A DNA stretch of 64,000 bases from Coriobacteriia bacterium (GCA_030537355.1 JAUNNF010000002.1:62001-126000), one strand, 5' to 3'. Positions 52,648 through 61,480 are shown, numbered from the stretch's first letter. Numbers and translations: made by a program. The notes: generated by a model not told the origin, from the letters alone.

Positions 52648-53637
52648 ATGAAAAAAAATTTAATAATAACAAATAAATCTGACATATTCTATTTGACAGG
52701 ATTTTATTCAAACTCTAATGATGCTATATTATATCTAACACCTAAAGTAAAATATTTTATTACAGACGGAAGATTTATAAATCAGTTTAAAGAGCAGGTA
52801 AAAGGATATAAATTAATTGTATCTAAAAAGGATAAATATAAAACTTTAAATTCTTTACTAAAAGAAGAATCTTATGTTTCATATGATCAAATAAGTTATA
52901 AAGATTATAAAAAATTAAATGTAAATTTAAAAGATTCAAAAAACTATATACTTAAAAAAAGAGCTGTAAAAAATAAAAAAGAAATTGAATATATTAAAAA
53001 AGCATGTGATATTTCACAAAAATCTCTATTAAACACATTTAAAAAAATTAAATCAGGTATTACAGAAATTGAATTAAAAAATATATTAGAAGAAGAGATG
53101 AATAAATTAGGTAGTGAATATCCAGCTTTTGAAACAATTGTAGCCTCTGGTCCAACTAATGGAGCATCACCACATGCAATTCCTACACAAAGAAAAATTA
53201 AAGAAGGTGAATTCATAACCATTGATTTTGGAGCAACATATAATAATTATTGTTCAGATATAACAAGAACAATTGCATTTAAATCAATTAATAAAAAACA
53301 AAAAGACATATATAATACTGTTTTAAAAGCTAAAAGATTATGCGAAAAATCCCTTCAACCTGGTATTAAATTTAAAGTACTTAATAATATTGCAAAGAAA
53401 GTAATAAATAAATCAAATAATCCTTTCTTACATAGTATTGGTCATGGAATTGGAATTGATATTCATGAAAAACCAACTATTAATCAAAAATTAAGGAATG
53501 GAAACATACACACAATAGAACCAGGGATATATATACCAAAATTTGGAGGAGTAAGAATAGAAGATGATTATTTAATAAATAAAAATGGGTATATTAATTT
53601 AACTAATAAAATAACTGACGAATTAATTATTTTATAA
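52648..53637 (+). CDS. Xaa-Pro aminopeptidase/dipeptidase (M24 family)
   Basis: A 329-residue M24 metallopeptidase. The pita-bread domain has the five metal ligands: IDFGATYNNYCSDITRT (two Asp, near 192-204), HSIGHGIGIDIHE (His, near 267), TIEPGIY (Glu) and GVRIEDD (Glu). The N-terminal creatinase-like domain is short, as in PepQ-type enzymes of Gram-positives. It removes N-terminal residues before proline or splits X-Pro dipeptides. It sits between dnaA and rpmH, where this gene is not usually found, and is richer in AAA, ATA and TTA codons than genes such as guaA or leuS. Confidence 0.9.
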   Translation: MKKNLIITNKSDIFYLTGFYSNSNDAILYLTPKVKYFITDGRFINQFKEQVKGYKLIVSKKDKYKTLNSLLKEESYVSYDQISYKDYKKLNVNLKDSKNYILKKRAVKNKKEIEYIKKACDISQKSLLNTFKKIKSGITEIELKNILEEEMNKLGSEYPAFETIVASGPTNGASPHAIPTQRKIKEGEFITIDFGATYNNYCSDITRTIAFKSINKKQKDIYNTVLKAKRLCEKSLQPGIKFKVLNNIAKKVINKSNNPFLHSIGHGIGIDIHEKPTINQKLRNGNIHTIEPGIYIPKFGGVRIEDDYLINKNGYINLTNKITDELIIL

Positions 53638-53705
53638 AAAATATCAAATTTATTGTTATAATACCTGCTACGAAATTATTAATAACCTAATTATTAGGAG
53701 GAAAT

Positions 53706-53840
53706 ATGAAAAGGACATATCAACCAAATAAAAGAAAAAGAGCTAAAACACATGGTTTTAGAAGTCGTATGTCTACAAAAGGTGGACGTGGTGTTTTAGC
53801 ATCAAGAAGAGCAAAAAATCGTAAAAGAATAAGTTTATAA
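53706..53840 (+). CDS. rpmH: 50S ribosomal protein L34
   Basis: A 44-residue basic protein, [18 protein letters not shown] followed by [21 protein letters not shown], which is the classic L34 sequence. An AGGAGG site precedes the ATG. It starts the run rpmH-rnpA-yidD-yidC-jag-rsmG, here on the same strand as dnaA instead of divergent. Confidence 0.98.
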   Translation: MKRTYQPNKRKRAKTHGFRSRMSTKGGRGVLASRRAKNRKRISL

Positions 53841-54149
53841 TTGCTTACAATTAAATCAAGCCAACAAATTGATTTAATATTTAAAAATGGAAAATCAATA
53901 AATCTTCCTTTTTTAAATATTGTTTATTATGATGATAAACAAAATAAATTAAATGGAAATGTTGCTTTTATTGCAGGAAAAAAATATGGAAATGCCGTAT
54001 GGAGAAATAAAAGCAAAAGAATAATGAGGGGTTTATATAATAATATCAAAACAAAATATAAGATATTATTAATTGCAAAACCAGGTATTATTGAATATGA
54101 TAAAAAGAAAATGAAAGAAGAGTTCACTGAATGTATAAAAAAATTATAA
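53841..54149 (+). CDS. rnpA: ribonuclease P protein component
   Basis: A 102-residue protein. The RNR motif region reads [21 protein letters not shown] (near 46-66, written here with the family's GNAVxRNxxKRxxR core), and [17 protein letters not shown] precedes it. It is the protein subunit of RNase P for tRNA 5' processing. It begins at TTG 53841, immediately after the rpmH stop (TAATTG), so translation is coupled. It overlaps yidD by 19 bp. Confidence 0.93.
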   Translation: MLTIKSSQQIDLIFKNGKSINLPFLNIVYYDDKQNKLNGNVAFIAGKKYGNAVWRNKSKRIMRGLYNNIKTKYKILLIAKPGIIEYDKKKMKEEFTECIKKL

Positions 54150-54379
54150 AAATACCAACATTTATAGCTCTAATGTTTATATATTTTTATAGGGCATGTA
54201 TTTCTCCTATATTCCCTAGTTGTTGTAGGTTTAGACCAACATGTTCTGAATATGCTATTGAAGCTTTTAGAAAACATGGATTTAAAAATGGTTTTATTTT
54301 AACCATTAAAAGATTATTAAAGTGTCATCCTTTTGGATCAAAAGGTTATGATCCTGTTCCAGATAAAAAGGCGGTATAA
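54131..54379 (+). CDS. yidD: membrane protein insertion efficiency factor YidD
   Basis: An 82-residue YidD protein: an amphipathic/hydrophobic N-terminus ([16 protein letters not shown]), [10 protein letters not shown] near 36, and [15 protein letters not shown] at the C-terminus, all diagnostic. It assists YidC-dependent membrane insertion. The ATG lies inside the end of rnpA. Confidence 0.96.
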   Translation: MYKKIIKIPTFIALMFIYFYRACISPIFPSCCRFRPTCSEYAIEAFRKHGFKNGFILTIKRLLKCHPFGSKGYDPVPDKKAV

Positions 54380-54382
54380 ATT

Positions 54383-55150
54383 ATGTGGGAAATGTTTAAA
54401 GAATTTATTTTTAATATAATTTCATGGCTACATAGTTTTTGTGGTGATTGGGGACTTGCAATTATATTAGTAACAATTGTTTTTAGGGCTATTATGTTAC
54501 CAATAATGCATAAACAAACAAAATCCTCATTTGCAATGAAAAAACTCAATCCTGAAATGGAAAGAATTAAGGAATTGTATGCCGATGATAAACAAAGACA
54601 ATCTGAGGAGTTACAAAAAGTATATGCCGAAGCAAAATTTAACCCTATTTCTGGATGTCTTCCAATGATTATACAAATGCCTATTTTTATAGCTCTTTTC
54701 CAGGTATTACGTGAATTAGGAGACAGAGTAGAAGGTAGTGATTATTGTTTTTATAACATTGTTCCTAACCTTATTATTTCACCATCAGATGCATGGCAAC
54801 AAGGCTTTGTTACGGCAATACCTTATCTTGTATTAATTGCGATATTTGCTGGTGCAACATTTTTGCCTATGATATTACAGCAACAAGGACAAGCTGACAA
54901 ACAAAAGAGACAAATGATAATTATGTCCGTTGTAATGAGCGTAATGATGTTGTTTATAGGATGGGGCTCCCCAGCTGGTGTATTGTTGTTTTGGGGTACA
55001 TCATCCTTATTAGCTTTAGCTCAACAACAAACTAGTATGAGAATTTTAAAAAGTAAAGAAAAACAAGCAGAAGACGAAAAACAATATCAACCAGTAAAAG
55101 TAAATGTTGTAAGACAAGAACGTAAAAAACGTCCTAAAAAGAAAAAATAG
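54383..55150 (+). CDS. yidC: membrane protein insertase YidC (Oxa1 family)
   Basis: A 255-residue insertase of the short Gram-positive type: five membrane helices, the conserved arginine in TIVFRAIMLPIM (near 35), an amphipathic loop (KLNPEMERIKELY), NPISGCLPMIIQMPIFIALF near 92 and FIGWGSPAGVLLFW near 193. The C-terminus is a basic tail ending RKKRPKKKK, which in the family helps bind ribosomes. It follows yidD by 3 bp. Confidence 0.95.
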   Translation: MWEMFKEFIFNIISWLHSFCGDWGLAIILVTIVFRAIMLPIMHKQTKSSFAMKKLNPEMERIKELYADDKQRQSEELQKVYAEAKFNPISGCLPMIIQMPIFIALFQVLRELGDRVEGSDYCFYNIVPNLIISPSDAWQQGFVTAIPYLVLIAIFAGATFLPMILQQQGQADKQKRQMIIMSVVMSVMMLFIGWGSPAGVLLFWGTSSLLALAQQQTSMRILKSKEKQAEDEKQYQPVKVNVVRQERKKRPKKKK

Positions 55151-55159
55151 AGGTGTATT

Positions 55160-55663
55160 ATGAGCGAAAATAAAAAAGAAATTCCACAACTTACAGACGA
55201 AGAATTAGATAATGTAGCTGATACAGCTATTGAATTTTTACAAAAAATAATCTCTTATTACAACGTTGGAGAAATTACAATTAATGAATATGAAGGTGCA
55301 GAAAAAGAATTAATTTTAGATATAAATGGTGATGATCTTGCAATTTTAATTGGGCAACATGGCAAAACATTAGATGCATTACAACAAATAATTAGTATTT
55401 TATCTTATAAAAAATTAGGATTTTATTATCCAATTATAATTGATATTGAAGGATACAAAAGCAGACAACGGATTAAGCTTGAAAATATGGCAAAGAATAT
55501 TGCTAAGAAAGCTGTAAAACAACAAAAGGCTTATTCTTTCTATCCAATGAACCCTTATAAAAGAAGAATTATTCATACTATACTTGCAAAAGACGATAAA
55601 GTAGAAACACACAGTGAGGGTGAAGGCAGAAATAGACATATAGTTGTAACACCAGTTGAATAG
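55160..55663 (+). CDS. jag: RNA-binding protein KhpB/Jag (KH and R3H domains)
   Basis: A 167-residue protein with a KH domain (GDDLAILIGQHGKTLDALQ, near 55-75, with the G-x-x-G loop) and a C-terminal R3H domain (YPMNPYKRRIIHTIL, then ETHSEGEGRNRHIVV). The N-terminal Jag_N domain is missing or reduced to about 40 residues. KhpB proteins bind RNA and affect cell elongation in streptococci. It has GAGGTG upstream and overlaps rsmG by 1 bp. Confidence 0.93.
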   Translation: MSENKKEIPQLTDEELDNVADTAIEFLQKIISYYNVGEITINEYEGAEKELILDINGDDLAILIGQHGKTLDALQQIISILSYKKLGFYYPIIIDIEGYKSRQRIKLENMAKNIAKKAVKQQKAYSFYPMNPYKRRIIHTILAKDDKVETHSEGEGRNRHIVVTPVE

Positions 55664-56307
55664 TGAATAAAGAAAGATTTTGTAAAAGACATCTTGAGCT
55701 GGTAATACAAGCTAATAAAAATGTAAATCTTACTAATATCACTTCGTTTAAAGAAGCTGAGATTTTACACATAGAAGATTCCCTTGCTTCATTAGAAGAC
55801 ATAAACAAACAACCAAAAGGTGAAGTATTGGACATTGGCAGTGGTGCTGGATATCCTGGAATTCCCCTAGCAATCTACACACAAAGAAATATAACATTAT
55901 GTGAAACTGTACAAAAAAAAGCAAAATGTCTAGAATCTTTTATTTCAGATCTAGAATTAAATTCGCTTATTTCTGTCTTTAATGGAAGAGCGGAAGAAAC
56001 CCCATTAAATCAATATCAAATCGTTACAGCAAGAGCTGTGTCGTCCTTAAACTCTTTATTAGAGCTTGCCTCACCTCATCTTAAAATCGAAGGTGTATTA
56101 ATAGCTTATAAAAGCCTTAGATGTGATGACGAAATTAAAGCTTCAAAGAATATACTTAATAAAATCGGAATGGAGTTTTTATATAAAAGAGATTTTAAAT
56201 TAAGCAACAATGCTGATAGAAGACTTGTTGTTTATAAAAAAATTAAAGATCCAATAATTAAACTTCCTCGAAAATTAGGTTTTGCTCAAAAAAAGCCTTT
56301 AAAATAA
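55663..56307 (+). CDS. rsmG: 16S rRNA (guanine-527-N7)-methyltransferase RsmG
   Basis: A 214-residue SAM methyltransferase. The motif I region is VLDIGSGAGYPGIPLAIY (near 61-78), then LCETVQKKAKCLESF and VTARAVSSLNSLLELA near 120. It methylates G527 of 16S rRNA. It begins at GTG 55663, overlapping the jag stop (TAGTG). A parS site follows directly after its stop codon. Confidence 0.94.
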   Translation: MNKERFCKRHLELVIQANKNVNLTNITSFKEAEILHIEDSLASLEDINKQPKGEVLDIGSGAGYPGIPLAIYTQRNITLCETVQKKAKCLESFISDLELNSLISVFNGRAEETPLNQYQIVTARAVSSLNSLLELASPHLKIEGVLIAYKSLRCDDEIKASKNILNKIGMEFLYKRDFKLSNNADRRLVVYKKIKDPIIKLPRKLGFAQKKPLK

Positions 56308-56322
56308 GTTTCACGTGAAACA
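56307..56322. promoter_or_regulatory. parS: parS site 1
   Basis: The palindrome GTTTCACGTGAAAC at 56308-56321 sits in a 16-mer matching the B. subtilis parS consensus at 15 of 16 positions (the first base differs). It lies between rsmG and parA. Confidence 0.95.
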
Positions 56323-56390
56323 TATAAATTTTTGGTTGCAAATTTTAATATTGTATTATCATGTAATCCGTAAAATTAGGAGGTGTAAAA

Positions 56391-57356
56391 ATGGGAATAT
56401 TTGATGTTTTTAAAAAGAAAAATAAAGCTGAAGAACTAGAACCAGAACCTATAGAAGAAGAGCCTGAACCAGAGGTTATTCTTAGAGATACTCCAAAAAA
56501 GAAGCAATATAAATATAAAAAGCCAGAACATGAGATTGCAAAAAGAACCATTAAGTCTTATGCTGAAAAAGATAAAATCACTCATACAATAGGTGAAACT
56601 AAAATTTTAACTATTATAAATCAAAAAGGCGGTGTTGGAAAATCAACAACTGCTATAAATTTGGCTGCTGCATTAGGTGATATGAACAAACAAGTTTTAT
56701 TAGTTGACCTTGACCCTCAAGGAAACTCAACAAGTGGTTTAGGAGTTGAAAAAAAACAGTTAGAAAAATGTATATATGATTTATTGCTTAAAGATGAGGA
56801 AATCACAAATGTTATTTTACCTGATATAGTAAAAGGTGTAGATCTTATACCTGCTACTATTAACCTTGCAGGAGCTGAAGTTGAATTGGTTTCTGAGATG
56901 GCAAGAGAGAATAGACTTAAAGAAGCATTAGGTAAAATGAAAGGCAATTATGATTATATACTAGTTGATTGTCCACCATCTTTAGGTTTATTAACAGTTA
57001 ATGCATTAGTTGCAGCTGATAAGCTAATTATTCCTATTCAGTGTGAGTTTTATGCATTAGAAGGTGTGACAAAACTTCTTGATTCAATGAAACATGTCAA
57101 AAGTCGCTTAAATACTTCACTTGATATTTACGGAGTTGTTCTAACAATGTATGACAGTAGAACAACATTATCCAAGCAGGTTGCAGATGAAGTGCAACAA
57201 TATTTCGGAAAACAAATGTTTAATACAAGAATACCTAGAACAGTTAAAATATCAGAAGCTCCTAGTTTTGGTCAGCCTGTAATTTACTACGAACCATCAA
57301 ACAAAGGTGCAATAGCTTATTATGATCTGGCAAAGGAAGTGATTGATCGTGGCTAA
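56391..57356 (+). CDS. parA: chromosome partitioning ATPase ParA (Soj) with N-terminal extension
   Basis: A 321-residue ParA. The deviant Walker A reads N-Q-K-G-G-V-G-K-S-T (near 78-87), Walker A' LLVDLDPQGN (near 104) and Walker B YILVDCPPSLGLLT near 189. Standard Soj begins a few residues before Walker A; here about 70 residues precede it, first acidic (EELEPEPIEEEPEPEV) and then Lys-rich. The extension may be a regulatory or localisation region. An AGGAGGTG site precedes the ATG. It overlaps parB by 8 bp. Confidence 0.95.
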   Translation: MGIFDVFKKKNKAEELEPEPIEEEPEPEVILRDTPKKKQYKYKKPEHEIAKRTIKSYAEKDKITHTIGETKILTIINQKGGVGKSTTAINLAAALGDMNKQVLLVDLDPQGNSTSGLGVEKKQLEKCIYDLLLKDEEITNVILPDIVKGVDLIPATINLAGAEVELVSEMARENRLKEALGKMKGNYDYILVDCPPSLGLLTVNALVAADKLIIPIQCEFYALEGVTKLLDSMKHVKSRLNTSLDIYGVVLTMYDSRTTLSKQVADEVQQYFGKQMFNTRIPRTVKISEAPSFGQPVIYYEPSNKGAIAYYDLAKEVIDRG

Positions 57357-58290
57357 AAAATCAGGATTAGGAAGAGGTTTAAGTTCCCTAATGGGAGAAA
57401 CTTTCAAAGAAGAGGTTATCCCAAGTAAAATTGTTCCTCCTCAAAAAGAAATTAAAGAAGAACCTAAAATTAGAGAAAGAAAAGCTGTAAAAGAAAAAAA
57501 AGAAAGTGTTATAGAAGTTCCTATTACAGACGTAGTAGCAAACCCTAACCAACCAAGAACAAGCTTTACTAAGCAAGAGCTAGAAGAACTTTCTGAATCT
57601 ATTAAAAGAAATGGTTTATTACAACCTATTTTAGTATGTAAAACCAAGAATGAAAAATATGAAGTTATTGCAGGTGAGCGAAGATTAAGAGCTTGTAAAA
57701 TGGCTGGATTAAAATCTATTCCAATAATTGTTAAACAAATAGATGAAAATAAAAAACTAGAACTTGCTCTAATTGAAAATATTCAAAGAGAAGATTTAAA
57801 TCCAATGGAAGAAGCTTATAGTTATAAAAAATTGCTAAAAGAACAAAATGTTTCACATGCTGAACTTGCTACAATAGTTTCAAAAGCAAGATCAACAATA
57901 ACAAATTCCCTAAGATTGTTAGAATTACCAGAAGATGCTCAAGAATTACTATATAAAAATATTATTACAGCTGGTCATGCTAGAGCCATTCTTTCTGTAA
58001 AATCAAACGAATCAAGAGATAAGTTGATTGATAAAATTGTTAATGAAAACTTATCAGTAAGAGAATCAGAAAGAATTGCAGCATTATTAAACAATCAAAG
58101 TATGAAGGCGTTAACCACAGCAAGACCTATAACTCCTAAATCATATAAAAAAGCAGCAAAGGTATTAAAAGACTATTTAGGAAACCAAACAAAAGTTAAA
58201 AAAACTAAAGACAAAAACAAAATTGAAATTGAGTTTAAAGACGAGAGAGATCTTGAGAGAATATTAAATTTAATTGTTAATGATAATTAA
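57349..58290 (+). CDS. parB: chromosome partitioning CTPase/DNA-binding protein ParB (Spo0J)
   Basis: A 313-residue ParB. The N-terminus KKSGLGRGLSSLMGE is the ParA-interacting motif; VPITDVVANPNQPRTSF near 62 and the arginine-rich CTP patch G-E-R-R-L-R-A near 105 are diagnostic; ENIQREDLNPMEEA and the HTH (NVSHAELATIVSKARSTITN) follow. It loads on the two parS sites flanking the operon. I choose GTG 57349 (MAKKSG) because the Ala-Lys-Lys start fits the family; a TTG two codons upstream is also in frame. Confidence 0.95.
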   Translation: MAKKSGLGRGLSSLMGETFKEEVIPSKIVPPQKEIKEEPKIRERKAVKEKKESVIEVPITDVVANPNQPRTSFTKQELEELSESIKRNGLLQPILVCKTKNEKYEVIAGERRLRACKMAGLKSIPIIVKQIDENKKLELALIENIQREDLNPMEEAYSYKKLLKEQNVSHAELATIVSKARSTITNSLRLLELPEDAQELLYKNIITAGHARAILSVKSNESRDKLIDKIVNENLSVRESERIAALLNNQSMKALTTARPITPKSYKKAAKVLKDYLGNQTKVKKTKDKNKIEIEFKDERDLERILNLIVNDN

Positions 58291-59315
58291 AATGTTTCAC
58301 GTGAAACAAGTTGTCCACATGCTCCATCAATATCTGCTCCTCGTGATTGTCTAATAGTAGCATTAATTCCTGCGGCTTTAAGACTTGACAACCATTCATT
58401 GAACACAGACTGATTAGAAGGCTCAAAACTACTATTTTCTGTTTTGTTATACTTTAATAGGTTGATATGACGATGAATCCCTTTGCAATAATCAATAAGA
58501 GCTTTTAAATCTTCTTCCTGGTCATTGATATTTTTTAAAAGAAGATATTCAAACGTTATTCTTCTGTTTGTTTTTGTTTGATAATCCTTAATTGTTTCTT
58601 TTAAGCGTTCTAAGGAAAACTTTTTTACACCAGGCATTAATTTATTTCTCTTGTTTTGTATAGCAGAATGAAGAGAAACTGCAAGTCCATATTGTTTGGG
58701 CTGTAATGCAAATTTGTTAATTCCTGGGATAATCCCGCAGGTCGAGACTGTAATTTTTCTAGATCCTATAGCAATTGTTTTAGGATTGGATAATATGCTA
58801 AGGGCGGAAATAACATTTTCATAATTTAAAAATGGTTCTCCCTGCCCCATTACAACAATGTTGCTTACTCTTTTGTTTAGGTTGTTTTGTATATACAAAA
58901 CTTGATCTACGATTTCTCCGATACTTAAATTTCTAGAAAAACCTTGTGTTCCAGTTGCACAAAAAGAACATGCCATAGAACATCCTACTTGCGAAGAAAC
59001 ACAAACCGTTATTTTATTATTTTGAGGGATAGATACGGTTTCTATTAACGATCCATCAACACATTCGAAAACGTATTTTGCGCTCTCATCTGCTGAAACA
59101 AGTTTATTTTTACATTTAAGTTCTGTTATGTCAAAAGATCTGGATAATATTTCCCTTAAATTTTTAGAAAGATTTGTCATAGAATCGAAAGCACACACTT
59201 GATGTAAATACAACCACTCTAATATCTGATTTGCATGAAAGCTTGATTCGTTTATTCCTTCTAAATAAAATTTTAAATCTTCTAAACTATATGTCTTAAT
59301 GTCTTTCTTTTTCAT
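58287..59315 (-). CDS. rlmN: 23S rRNA (adenine-2503-C2)/tRNA methyltransferase RlmN
   Basis: A 342-residue radical-SAM enzyme. The cluster motif is C-S-M-A-C-S-F-C near 110 (C-x3-C-x2-C), with VVMGQGEPFLNYENV near 154, STCGIIPGI near 188 and the catalytic C-terminal Cys in G-A-C-G-Q near 335. It methylates A2503 of 23S rRNA. The ATG at 59315 (MKKKDIKTYSLEDL) fits the family; a longer frame reaches back into the divergent ddl gene and is rejected. The last residues V-S-R-E-T are encoded by the second parS site. Confidence 0.94.
   Translation of the reverse strand: MKKKDIKTYSLEDLKFYLEGINESSFHANQILEWLYLHQVCAFDSMTNLSKNLREILSRSFDITELKCKNKLVSADESAKYVFECVDGSLIETVSIPQNNKITVCVSSQVGCSMACSFCATGTQGFSRNLSIGEIVDQVLYIQNNLNKRVSNIVVMGQGEPFLNYENVISALSILSNPKTIAIGSRKITVSTCGIIPGINKFALQPKQYGLAVSLHSAIQNKRNKLMPGVKKFSLERLKETIKDYQTKTNRRITFEYLLLKNINDQEEDLKALIDYCKGIHRHINLLKYNKTENSSFEPSNQSVFNEWLSSLKAAGINATIRQSRGADIDGACGQLVSRETF
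58293..58308. promoter_or_regulatory. parS: parS site 2, within the rlmN 3' end
   Basis: TGTTTCACGTGAAACA, a perfect 16-bp match to the B. subtilis consensus. It lies 2 bp after the parB stop and inside the final codons of rlmN on the other strand. Confidence 0.97.
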
Positions 59316-59370
59316 AATGTTGTGTACTTTGATATAATATACAAAACAAAAATAAAAATAAAGGATTGTT
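59316..59370. promoter_or_regulatory. divergent promoters: rlmN and ddl
   Basis: Plus strand: TATAAT at 59333-59338 in TTTGATATAATATAC, then AAGGATT before the ddl ATG. Minus strand: an A/T-rich TATTAT candidate in the same place; rlmN has no clear Shine-Dalgarno. Confidence 0.5.
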
Positions 59371-60297
59371 ATGAAAAAATTAAAAGTTGCATTATTGTAC
59401 GGAGGAACAAGTTCTGAAAGGGATATTTCTTTAAATTCAGGAAAAAATGTTGGTGAAGCACTTAGCGAAACTGGACACAATATTGACTACTTAGATACTA
59501 AAGATAAAAACAACCTTATTAAGTTAATTGACAAAGATTATGATGTCGCGTTTTTATGTTTACACGGAAAAGGCGGCGAAGATGGTCAAATACAAGGCTT
59601 TTTAGAAACAATAGGTCTTCCTTATACATGTTCAGGTCTTCTTTCTAGTGCTTTAGCCATCAACAAAGCTATAACAAAAAACATATACAAAGAAAACAAT
59701 ATTCCAACTCCAGTATATGTAAATTTGTATAAGAAAATGCAAGTCAATATTGATGATATTATAAAAACAACAGGAGATCATGTTGTTGTAAAAGCTGCAA
59801 AAGAAGGAAGTAGCATTGGACTATATATTGTTAAAGGTAAAGAAGAGATCACAGAAGCAATTAATAAAGCTTTTAAATACGATGACGTTGTTGTTGTGGA
59901 AAAATTTATTGAAGGTAAAGAATACACAGTTGCTGTTATTCAAAAAGATGGCGAGGAACAAGCTCTTCCAGTTATAGAAATTATTCCAAAAAATAAATTT
60001 TATGATTTTGCTTCAAAATATGACGAGGGAGGTTCTCAGCATATTTGTCCTGCTGAAATTGATGAAACCTTAACAAAAAATCTACAGTCTATAGCTAAAC
60101 AAGCTTTTACTTGTCTTCAATGTAGAGGTGTTGCCAGAACTGATTTTATCGTTGATGATCAGAATCAAGCATGGGCATTAGAAACAAATACTCTACCTGG
60201 TATGACAAGGATGAGCTTAGTACCCGATGCTGCAAGAGCAGTTGGCTTAAATTTTTCTGAATTATGTAATATCATTCTTGAAAATGCGTTAATTTGA
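59371..60297 (+). CDS. ddl: D-alanine-D-alanine ligase
   Basis: A 308-residue Ddl of standard length. LLYGGTSSERDISLNSG (near 7-23), LCLHGKGGEDGQIQGFLE near 69, the ATP-binding VVVKAAKEGSSIGL near 143, ARTDFIV with a metal-binding Asp near 253, and the complete E-T-N-T-L-P-G-M-T near 270. It makes the D-Ala-D-Ala end of peptidoglycan precursors. Compared with the Ddl-like gene at 47657 it keeps all metal ligands, so this is the likely essential copy. Confidence 0.95.
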   Translation: MKKLKVALLYGGTSSERDISLNSGKNVGEALSETGHNIDYLDTKDKNNLIKLIDKDYDVAFLCLHGKGGEDGQIQGFLETIGLPYTCSGLLSSALAINKAITKNIYKENNIPTPVYVNLYKKMQVNIDDIIKTTGDHVVVKAAKEGSSIGLYIVKGKEEITEAINKAFKYDDVVVVEKFIEGKEYTVAVIQKDGEEQALPVIEIIPKNKFYDFASKYDEGGSQHICPAEIDETLTKNLQSIAKQAFTCLQCRGVARTDFIVDDQNQAWALETNTLPGMTRMSLVPDAARAVGLNFSELCNIILENALI

Positions 60298-60313
60298 TAT
60301 AATATATTCGCAG

Positions 60314-61480
60314 ATGCTAAATAAGAAAAACGATAAAATATTTTCCGGAAAACATACGGCAAACAACACTAATCCTGTAGACCCTATTAGTCTCGATTAT
60401 AAGACTAAACAAAAAACTTCGCATAAAAAAATGTCTTTCAAGAAAAAGGCAACAATTATTTCAATTGTTGTTGCTGTGGTTCTTGCTATAGCTATAGCGG
60501 TAGTTGTTTATGCAAATTATATTCTCAATACTACTTTTGAAGATGAAGGAGATTTAAAAGCAAGAGAGCATTTAACTGAAACAACTTTTGATAAACCTTT
60601 TTATATGGTTCTAGTTGGTACAGATACAAGGGAAGATGGTAAGTCTTATTCGTTAGAAGAAGGAAGATCAGATACTTGTTTATTGGTTAGAATTGATCCA
60701 GTTAATTATGTTGCAACAATGTTGTCTATTCCTCGAGATACTCAAATCACATTAAATGGTAGTACAGAAAAATTTAATGCTGCATATTCATATGGAGGTA
60801 TTACAGAAACCATAGAACAGGTTAAAAAACTATGCAATGTAGATGTTTCTTATTATGCTGAAATAAGTTTTAACGGGATGATAGACCTTGTAAATGCTAT
60901 TGGCGGCGTTGATGTTGAAGTTGAAGAAGAAGTAAACGATATTAATGTACAGGCTTATGTTCCTGCAGGTAAAAGACATTTAAATGGCGAGGAAGCTTTG
61001 TCATATGCTCGGACTCGACAATTTGCAGATGGCGATTTTACAAGAACAGAGGACCAAAGAAACTTACTTAGAGCCATTGTAAACCAGGCAATGAAAATGA
61101 ATGTTGCAGATATTCCCAACATTATGAAAGCAGCTAAAAAATTCATCAAATCTAATATGACACTGGGAGAAATGATAAGCTTATCCACAAAATTTAGAGA
61201 CAAAGAACAAGTAACAATATATGCTGCAATGGTTCCTTCAACTACTGGGACGGTAGGTGACGTATCCTATGTTTTTACTAATAAAGAAGATCTTATTCGT
61301 ATGATGAAAATGATGGATGCTGGCGAGGATATTTCTATGTTTCAACCAACAAATGGTGCTAGTATTGGTAGTGCAAGAACACAGGCAGAGAAGCAAGCAC
61401 AACAGGAGCAATACTATAAAGATCATCCAAATTCACCAGGTAAAGCTTCTACAACTATATCTAACCATGACAGTTCATAA
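60314..61480 (+). CDS. LytR-CpsA-Psr family protein
   Basis: A 388-residue membrane protein: basic cytosolic N-terminus (1-45), one membrane helix (about 46-67) and an LCP domain with LVGTDTREDGKSY, EGRSDTCLLVRIDP, SIPRDTQI, KFNAAYSYGG and YARTRQFADGDFTRTEDQRN. The LytR_C domain of the other LCP protein is absent; the C-terminus is a short Gln/Ser-rich tail. TATAAT at 60298-60303 ends 10 bp before the ATG and no ribosome site is seen, so the leader is at most a few bases. It overlaps the flavoprotein gene by 14 bp. Confidence 0.9.
   Translation: MLNKKNDKIFSGKHTANNTNPVDPISLDYKTKQKTSHKKMSFKKKATIISIVVAVVLAIAIAVVVYANYILNTTFEDEGDLKAREHLTETTFDKPFYMVLVGTDTREDGKSYSLEEGRSDTCLLVRIDPVNYVATMLSIPRDTQITLNGSTEKFNAAYSYGGITETIEQVKKLCNVDVSYYAEISFNGMIDLVNAIGGVDVEVEEEVNDINVQAYVPAGKRHLNGEEALSYARTRQFADGDFTRTEDQRNLLRAIVNQAMKMNVADIPNIMKAAKKFIKSNMTLGEMISLSTKFRDKEQVTIYAAMVPSTTGTVGDVSYVFTNKEDLIRMMKMMDAGEDISMFQPTNGASIGSARTQAEKQAQQEQYYKDHPNSPGKASTTISNHDSS

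Noticed and set aside
52648-53637. Recent horizontal transfer of the Xaa-Pro peptidase gene
   Set aside because: Low GC alone is weak evidence because the neighbouring origin genes are also very A/T-rich; kept only as a low-interest observation.
59316-59480. Longer RlmN starting at 59480
   Set aside because: It would run through the promoter and into the divergent ddl gene, and the family N-terminus begins at the ATG at 59315.
61317-61466. N-terminal extension of the flavoprotein into the LCP gene
   Set aside because: The FAD motif starts 7 residues after ATG 61467, as in the family, and the extension is a shadow of the LCP reading frame.
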